NCBI GenBank assembly: GCA_000433875.1
Contig: HF993331.1
Coordinates: 1 to 64,000 of the forward strand
From: Firmicutes bacterium CAG:884
GTDB taxonomy: Bacteria; Bacillota_I; Bacilli_A; RF39; UBA660
Direction: 5' to 3'
Length of the DNA stretch: 64,000 nt
Shown: positions 58,656-64,000 of the stretch, in pieces
Layout of the letters: every line of letters starts with the position of its first letter
Position numbering within the stretch: position 1 is the first letter of the stretch
Program-made: the position numbers and the translations under genes
The notes under the pieces: model-generated
What the model was told of the DNA's origin: nothing
Databases searched by the model: none
The model's input: only the letters and a program-made list of their open reading frames with translations

Positions 58656-59882
58656 ATGAATACAAAATCTTTAATTATTAACGCAGGTAGTTCATCATTA
58701 AAGTTTAGTTTGTATGAAATGCCTGAAAAAAAAGAATTAATTAATGGTAATGTTGAAAAAATTGGTTTAGAAGATTCTTTCGTAACATTAAAACTAAATG
58801 GAGAAAAAATTAAGCACAAGTTTGTTGTAAAAGATCATAGTGATGCCGCTATGGTAATGATAAAAGAACTAATTGATAATAAAGTAATAGAAAATATCAA
58901 TGATATTAATGATATAGGTCATCGTATTTTACACGGCGGTGAGTTCTATGCTGATTCAGTTGTAATTGATGAAGAAGTTCTAAATAATATTGTTTATTTA
59001 ACTAAATTAGGACCTTTACATCATCCAGGTGAAATCGCAGTTATCAAAAAAATGATGGAACTTTTACCTAATACACCAAATGTTGCTGTATTTGATACAG
59101 CATTCCATCAAACAATGCCAAAAGAAAGTTATATTTATGCAGTTCCCTATGAATGGTATACAAAATATGGCGTAAGAAAATATGGTTTTCACGGAACAAG
59201 CCATAAGTATATTACAAGTGTAATGCAAGAAAAATTAAACAAAGAAGATGTCAATATAATTAGCTGTCATCTAGGTAGTGGTGCATCTATAGCTTGTATA
59301 AAAGATGGCAAAGTATATGATACAACAATGGGTATTACTCCTTTAGATGGAATTATTATGGGTACTAGATCTGGTTCAATCGATCCTTCAATTATTACTT
59401 ATATGATGCAAGAATCAGGTAAAACAGCTTATGAAGTTATTGATGACTTAAATAAGAAAAGTGGTTTACTTGGTATTTGTTCTAAAAGTGACTTTAGAGA
59501 TGTTGAAGATTTAATTAGTAAAAATGATCAAAATGCAATGCTTGCCTTTAAAAAGTTTAGAAACTCAGTAGCGCATGCAATTGCCAATTATTATGTTGAT
59601 TTAGATGCTAATGTTGATGCAATTATTTTTACAGCCGGAATTGGTGAAAATGTAGAAAGTATCAGAGCAGCAATTATAAATATGCTTGCAAAAAGTTTGC
59701 ATCTTGAACTAGATAAAATAGAAAATAGTAAAATAGCAAAATTCAAAGAAAAACACGAAGGAATTATTACAACAAGTAATTCAAGTATCCCTGTTTATGT
59801 TATTCCAACAGATGAAGAATCTATGATTCTAAATGATACTTATGAATTAGCCAATTCAAAAAAATTAAGTTTTAAGAAATAG
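58656..59882 (+). CDS. ackA: Acetate kinase
   Basis: Converts acetyl phosphate and ADP to acetate and ATP, the energy-yielding step of acetate fermentation. 408 residues, as usual for the family. Signature 1 INAGSSSLKFSLYEM at residues 7-21, the GHRILHGGEFY motif, HHPGEIAVIKKM, then FDTAFHQTMP, HGTSHKYI and FTAGIGENVESIR. The ATG at 58656 follows AAGGGGGAA. Phosphotransacetylase is not in the window. Confidence 0.97.
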   Translation: MNTKSLIINAGSSSLKFSLYEMPEKKELINGNVEKIGLEDSFVTLKLNGEKIKHKFVVKDHSDAAMVMIKELIDNKVIENINDINDIGHRILHGGEFYADSVVIDEEVLNNIVYLTKLGPLHHPGEIAVIKKMMELLPNTPNVAVFDTAFHQTMPKESYIYAVPYEWYTKYGVRKYGFHGTSHKYITSVMQEKLNKEDVNIISCHLGSGASIACIKDGKVYDTTMGITPLDGIIMGTRSGSIDPSIITYMMQESGKTAYEVIDDLNKKSGLLGICSKSDFRDVEDLISKNDQNAMLAFKKFRNSVAHAIANYYVDLDANVDAIIFTAGIGENVESIRAAIINMLAKSLHLELDKIENSKIAKFKEKHEGIITTSNSSIPVYVIPTDEESMILNDTYELANSKKLSFKK

Positions 59883-59890
59883 GTGATTTT

Positions 59891-60514
59891 ATGGATAGAG
59901 TATTAGAGTTTATTGATGATAATATAGCAAGTAGTATTTATGGAAGAAAAACAGTAAATGGTAGATATCATCATAATAGTAGTTATTCTTCTGCAAACAG
60001 TATTGTTAAACATGGTATTTTATCAATGAAAGATTTACATAATTCAGGTATAAATATTTATTCTTTAGATGCTTTAGAAAGAGCAAGTAATCATTTATCA
60101 CACATTAATGGTAATGATGGTATTTCTTTAGCAGTTGTTGGATTAACTGATTTATATAAAGATGAAGATGAATATGATCCATATAAACTAGAATGTGTTG
60201 ACTTTGTTGTTGATGATAGTATTAAAGCTTGCCGTTCAACTTTACATTACGGTAATGAATTCATTAGTTATAATTCAATTCCAAACGATAAAATAAATGC
60301 TGTTGATATCAGATTAAGAAAGTATTTAAGATTAGCATCTAATATAAATGATGTTAATAAAGCAATTAGATATTATGAAGACTTAAGAGAAATAGCAAGT
60401 GCCTTAAAAGAATGTTCACTTGATATTCCTTTAAGAGAAATGTCAAGCGATAATTATGTACTTGATATAGATAGGGTATCAAATATGCCTAAAATAAAGA
60501 CTTTATTCAAATAA
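59891..60514 (+). CDS. Unknown 207-residue protein next to ackA
   Basis: A soluble protein without signal peptide. Residues about 24-45 read GRYHHNSSYSSANSIVKHGI; further on come GISLAVVGLTDLYKD, FVVDDSIKACRSTLHYGNEF and YNSIPNDKINAVDIR. The sequence of an early H-S-----I-kHGI, a central GISLa-v and a late E----IP--kI--v-IR is the sort of order seen in ADP-ribosyltransferase-like proteins, but no R-S-E or H-Y-E set can be fixed. It begins 8 bases after ackA with a GGTGAT RBS and has a terminator at its stop, so it may be expressed with ackA. Confidence 0.6.
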   Translation: MDRVLEFIDDNIASSIYGRKTVNGRYHHNSSYSSANSIVKHGILSMKDLHNSGINIYSLDALERASNHLSHINGNDGISLAVVGLTDLYKDEDEYDPYKLECVDFVVDDSIKACRSTLHYGNEFISYNSIPNDKINAVDIRLRKYLRLASNINDVNKAIRYYEDLREIASALKECSLDIPLREMSSDNYVLDIDRVSNMPKIKTLFK

Positions 60515-60524
60515 AGTCTTTTTA
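60496..60524 (+). terminator. Terminator of the ackA unit
   Basis: An 11-bp stem AAAGACTTTAT/ATAAAGTCTTT with a 4-base loop, overlapping the stop. Confidence 0.85.
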
Positions 60525-60530
60525 TTATAT

Positions 60531-60559
60531 TTGACAGTATATAATATAAATTGTATAAT
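60531..60559 (+). promoter_or_regulatory. Promoter of the acyl-adenylating enzyme pair
   Basis: TTGACA, 17 bases, TATAAT: full consensus. Confidence 0.85.
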
Positions 60560-60583
60560 AAATCTAATTTTGAGTGAGGTTTT

Positions 60584-62419
60584 ATGGAAAAGAATATAAA
60601 TGATTTTTATAAGGAAATATTAAAAGGAAAAGATGTTAGTATTCCTAACATTAAAAGCTGGGAATTAATAAAAGAAAAAAATAAAAATAATTCGGATTTA
60701 ATCGCATTAAGCGAAGCTGACAAAAAAATAACATATGGAGAAATGTTTGATAATTTTGAAAAAAATGCAAAAGCCTTTTCATCACTAGGAATAAATCGTC
60801 ATAATAATTCAAGAGTGCTTGTATTGATGCCAAATGTTGCTGAAACTTGTTATATTGATTATGCCTTGGATATGACAGGAGCAGTATGCGATTTCATTGA
60901 TCCAACATCTTCGTACGATAAGGTAAAAAAATATGTGGAAAATGAAAAAATAACAGATATTATTTCTCTTGATCTAATGTTTTTAAAAACACTATATAAT
61001 AAAAGAAAAGAATTAAAAGAAAAGTATGGAATCAAGAATATGATAATATATCATAGTGATTTTATGACTAAGGTGTTACCAAGAAGCATAAGAATATATT
61101 CAGAACTTATAAATAAAGTAATTGATAAAAAAGTTCTAAAAATGGAAAATATTATTAATGATAGTAGATATGAAAATATTACATATGACCATTTAGATTC
61201 TAAAAATTTATCTCTAATCACTCATACATCTGGAACAACAACCGGAATAGGAAAACCAATTACCCTTACGGATTATAATCGAAATGCACTTGCTAAACAA
61301 TATGAATTAGCCTGTTTTAATTATAAACCAGGTATGAAAATGATGCATTTTATTCCATACTTTGCAAGTTATGGTTCAGTAAATACAACTAATTTAGGAT
61401 TAGTAGAAGGTATGGAATTAATGGAAATTCCTTTGTTTAGTCCAGATAAGTTTGCAGAAATATTATTAAAATTGAAACCTAATATCGTTTTAGCGAACAC
61501 TCCTTGTTGGCTTAATTTGATTAAAAGTTCATATGCACAAAATGCTGATTTATCATTTCTTACTTATGCGTCAAGTGGTGGAATGAATACATCAGTTGAA
61601 GATGAGGAAAAAATAAATGATTTTCTTAAAAAACATAATGCTTCAGTTGCGCTTACGAAAGGTTATGGACTATCAGAACTTGGTGGATGTTCAGTTACAA
61701 CTATCGATGGATTTAATAAAGTAGGAAGTCCTGGTGTACCTCTTCCTTTAGTTGATATTAAAATAAGAAATCTTGAAATAAATTGTTTTGAGAAACTATA
61801 TGAAAAAGATGTTCAAGGAGAAGCATTTATTCATACTGAAACAATGACTAGTGGTATTTTAGATGATAAAAGAATAATTGATATTAAAGAAATTGACGGC
61901 AAGAATTATTTGCCAACAAAAGATGTTTTAAAAATATATAAAAATGGTTTTGTTGAATATATTGAAAGAATCGATAGAATGTTTCCAAGATATGATGGAT
62001 ACAATGTATACCCCAGACCAATTGAAGAATATATAAAAAAAGATAGTAGAGTAAATAATTGTGTCATTGTTCCATTATTTGATAGTGAAAAAAATGGAAT
62101 GGTTCCTCGCGTATATATTGAAGAAAAAGAAATAATAGAAGATAAAAATAAATTTATTAAAAATATTATTGATAATTTCTTTATAAAAAGTATAGGTGAA
62201 TATAAAGCTAATTTTAGAGACATTCCCCATAGTTGGGTTTTTGCCAACATTCCTAAAAATACAATGGGAAAAGATGATTATTACTCTTTAAAGAATGGAC
62301 TTATTCAAGGGGAAGAATATAAAATTATTATTATTGAAAACAATATGAATGTAAAAAGTATAAGTGTACAAAGAGTAAATAATAGAATAAGCAAATGTTT
62401 GACTAAATCTATCATTTAA
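60584..62419 (+). CDS. AMP-forming acyl-CoA synthetase/ligase family protein 1
   Basis: A 611-residue ANL-superfamily adenylating enzyme. The P-loop is LITHTSGTTTGIGKPITLT (about 206-224), the aromatic motif ALTKGYGLSELGG lies near 360, the usual YxTGD region is replaced by YLPTKDVLKIYKNGFVEYIERIDRM and the catalytic lysine is in IPKNTMGKDDYYSL near the C-terminus. It activates a carboxylic acid as acyl-AMP and then transfers it to CoA or a carrier. The substrate is unknown; a small medium-chain or aryl acid is possible. No carrier protein is visible. RBS GAGTGAGG. Confidence 0.85.
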   Translation: MEKNINDFYKEILKGKDVSIPNIKSWELIKEKNKNNSDLIALSEADKKITYGEMFDNFEKNAKAFSSLGINRHNNSRVLVLMPNVAETCYIDYALDMTGAVCDFIDPTSSYDKVKKYVENEKITDIISLDLMFLKTLYNKRKELKEKYGIKNMIIYHSDFMTKVLPRSIRIYSELINKVIDKKVLKMENIINDSRYENITYDHLDSKNLSLITHTSGTTTGIGKPITLTDYNRNALAKQYELACFNYKPGMKMMHFIPYFASYGSVNTTNLGLVEGMELMEIPLFSPDKFAEILLKLKPNIVLANTPCWLNLIKSSYAQNADLSFLTYASSGGMNTSVEDEEKINDFLKKHNASVALTKGYGLSELGGCSVTTIDGFNKVGSPGVPLPLVDIKIRNLEINCFEKLYEKDVQGEAFIHTETMTSGILDDKRIIDIKEIDGKNYLPTKDVLKIYKNGFVEYIERIDRMFPRYDGYNVYPRPIEEYIKKDSRVNNCVIVPLFDSEKNGMVPRVYIEEKEIIEDKNKFIKNIIDNFFIKSIGEYKANFRDIPHSWVFANIPKNTMGKDDYYSLKNGLIQGEEYKIIIIENNMNVKSISVQRVNNRISKCLTKSII

Positions 62420-62460
62420 AATATAATATTTGTAATTAAAAGAAATGGAAGGAATAGTTT

Positions 62461-64000
62461 ATGAATAAAACCGGATATGCATCGGTTGATAAACCGTGGT
62501 TAAATAAGAAAAAATATAATAATGTTGTACCAGATGTCAATATGACATTATATAATTTTTTATATGAATCAAACAAAAACAATTTAGATGATGTCGCCTT
62601 AATATATGATGCATCAGTTGATGTTGCTCCGACAAAAATAACATATAGAAAATTATTTGAAATGATTGATTTGTGTGCTAGAAGTTATGCTAGTATAGGT
62701 GTAAAAAAAGGAGATATTGTTACAGTTTCTCTTCCGAGCTCTATAGAAAATATCGTAAGCTTTTATGCTTTAAATAAAATAGGAGCAGTAACTAACCAAA
62801 TACATCCCCAAGTAAGTCAAGATGAACTTGACTTTTATCTAGAAGAAGCAGAATCTAGTATCTTTGTTGGATACGGAAATATTAGAGAAAAAATAGATAA
62901 ACTAAATTACAAAGGGTTAAAAAATGTTATAATTGTTGACTTAAAAGATAAAATTAAAGCAATAAGTAAAATTAAACTATTAATAAAATCATTAAAAACA
63001 AAAAAATTAAAAGAATTAAAAAAAGAAAAATTGAATAATGATATGTATATGTATTTTGATGATTTTATGAAACAAGGTTTAAAATACGAAGATTTAAATA
63101 TTAACTATGATGGCACATTACTTGCGACACTTACTCATACAAGTGGAACATCAGGCAAATCAAAAGCAGTAATGACAGATTCAATTGCTTTTAATAGTTC
63201 AGTATGTTCAATAATGAAAGAAACGAATCTATTTAAAAGACACGATAAAGAATTACTTGCACTTCCACCATTTCCTCTTTATATATTAAATAATGTAGTT
63301 CATTTATCTTTATCAGTCGGAATTGAGCTTGTTGTTGTACCAAAAATAAATTATGATTGTTTAAGTGATTATTTTAAAAAGTATCAATTAAATCACATAA
63401 AAGGTATTCCGTTTATTATGCAAAAAATAGTTAATGATAAAGGATTTGACAACATTAAATTAAATAAGTTTAAGTTTTTAATATCAGGTGGTGGAAAACT
63501 TACAAATGAAACAGAAGTAAATGACTTTTTAAAAAATCACGGATGTAAATATAAAATCGCGAATGGTTATGGAATGTCAGAAGTAGGTGGATGTGCAACC
63601 TGTATGTTTGATAACACTTTTGAGTTTGGAACCGTTGGCCGACCATTAATAGGATATGATGCTAAAATAATGAATTTTGATGGAAATGAAGAAATTAAAT
63701 ATACATCAAACGAAAATGGTGAAATATGGCTTGGTGGTCCTGGTGTAATGCAAGGATATTATAAAAACGAAAACGAAACATCAAAAGTTATGGTAATTGA
63801 TTCTGATAATAAAAGATGGATTAAAACAGGAGATTTAGGAAGAATAACTGATGAAGGAAACATAAAAGTCATTGGTAGAATAAAAAGAATGACCTTCATA
63901 TTTGATTCTAGTACAAATACTGCATCAAAAGTAAGCCACGATTATGTTGAAAGTTATGAAAATGGAAATAGAGATAACCCTAAAATGAAGGTACTATATA
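62461..64000 (+). CDS. AMP-forming acyl-CoA synthetase/ligase family protein 2, cut by window end
   Basis: The open frame begins at the ATG at 62461 (RBS GGAAGGAA) and is still open at base 64000, giving 513 visible residues; the C-terminal part lies beyond the window. It has the P-loop LTHTSGTSGKSKAVMTD (about 223-239), GYGMSEVGGCATC (about 370), the GEIWLGGPGVMQGYYKN core motif and TGDLGRITDEGNIKVIGRIKRM (about 458). It is related to the preceding protein yet clearly not a recent copy. The two genes are 41 bases apart and probably form one operon, whose later genes may reveal the pathway. Confidence 0.85.
   Translation, partial: MNKTGYASVDKPWLNKKKYNNVVPDVNMTLYNFLYESNKNNLDDVALIYDASVDVAPTKITYRKLFEMIDLCARSYASIGVKKGDIVTVSLPSSIENIVSFYALNKIGAVTNQIHPQVSQDELDFYLEEAESSIFVGYGNIREKIDKLNYKGLKNVIIVDLKDKIKAISKIKLLIKSLKTKKLKELKKEKLNNDMYMYFDDFMKQGLKYEDLNINYDGTLLATLTHTSGTSGKSKAVMTDSIAFNSSVCSIMKETNLFKRHDKELLALPPFPLYILNNVVHLSLSVGIELVVVPKINYDCLSDYFKKYQLNHIKGIPFIMQKIVNDKGFDNIKLNKFKFLISGGGKLTNETEVNDFLKNHGCKYKIANGYGMSEVGGCATCMFDNTFEFGTVGRPLIGYDAKIMNFDGNEEIKYTSNENGEIWLGGPGVMQGYYKNENETSKVMVIDSDNKRWIKTGDLGRITDEGNIKVIGRIKRMTFIFDSSTNTASKVSHDYVESYENGNRDNPKMKVLY

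Overview
The window is one continuous stretch of a very AT-rich, low-GC Gram-positive (Bacillota) chromosome. TGA acts as an ordinary stop codon, ribosome binding sites are AGGAGG-like, and almost every vegetative promoter I can read carries an extended -10 (TGn directly before the hexamer). Spore genes are present: spoIVA, gerE, a GerM-domain protein, yunB and a CotD-like coat protein, with candidate sigma-E and sigma-K promoters in front of several. The organism is therefore probably an endospore former. Gene order matches Bacillus-type genomes in several places (gerE/gerM, dnaD-nth, queA near miaA, ftsY-ylxM, era-yqzL-recO-glyS, rpsU-yqeY). Together with the reduced, A-rich style this suggests an uncultured gut Bacilli lineage; the exact taxon is inference.

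Layout. 1-6.2 kb: end of a surface protein gene, then ftsK/spoIIIE, an LTA-synthase-like enzyme, gerE, gerM and tRNA-Arg(TCT). 6.2-7.5 kb: a lone Bro-N gene flanked by roughly 40-bp direct repeats. 7.5-9.6 kb: spoIVA and a 0.4-kb untranslated transcription unit predicted to be a highly folded RNA. 9.6-19.3 kb: hup, cca, dnaD, nth, yunB, two GNAT-like paralogues, dxs, dinB, queA and miaA. 19.3-29.7 kb: rnjA (minus strand), a secreted protein, ftsY, ylxM, then a HerA-like ATPase, an acyltransferase and a degenerate hybrid kinase that separate ylxM from ffh. 29.7-31.4 kb: a fic remnant cut cleanly by a 1.16-kb element carrying a broken rhuM gene. 31.4-36.4 kb: cotD-like coat gene, solitary dam, ATP-grasp, NERD, two ASCH genes and two membrane proteins.

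36.4-45.6 kb is an envelope region: a thioester/Cna-B adhesin with its own sortase, a VanY-type and a PBP5-type carboxypeptidase, an exonuclease and two metallopeptidases. 45.7-53.3 kb is housekeeping: P-type ATPase, era, yqzL, recO, T-box-controlled glyS, rpsU, yqeY, an HD hydrolase and tRNA-Arg(CCT). 53.3-54.6 kb is gene debris (IS30 transposase remnant, radical-SAM-like tail) and a Nudix gene. 54.6-64 kb has a three-gene ABC exporter behind a structured leader, a LemA protein with a long coiled coil, ackA, an unknown gene and two tandem acyl-adenylating enzymes, the last cut by the window end.

The observations most worth following are the unassigned RNA at 9109-9520, the rhuM element whose removal exactly restores the Fic motif, candidate sigma-E/sigma-K promoters that sit almost on the start sites, and the structured leader of the ABC exporter. 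All assignments come from reading the sequence; no database search was run.
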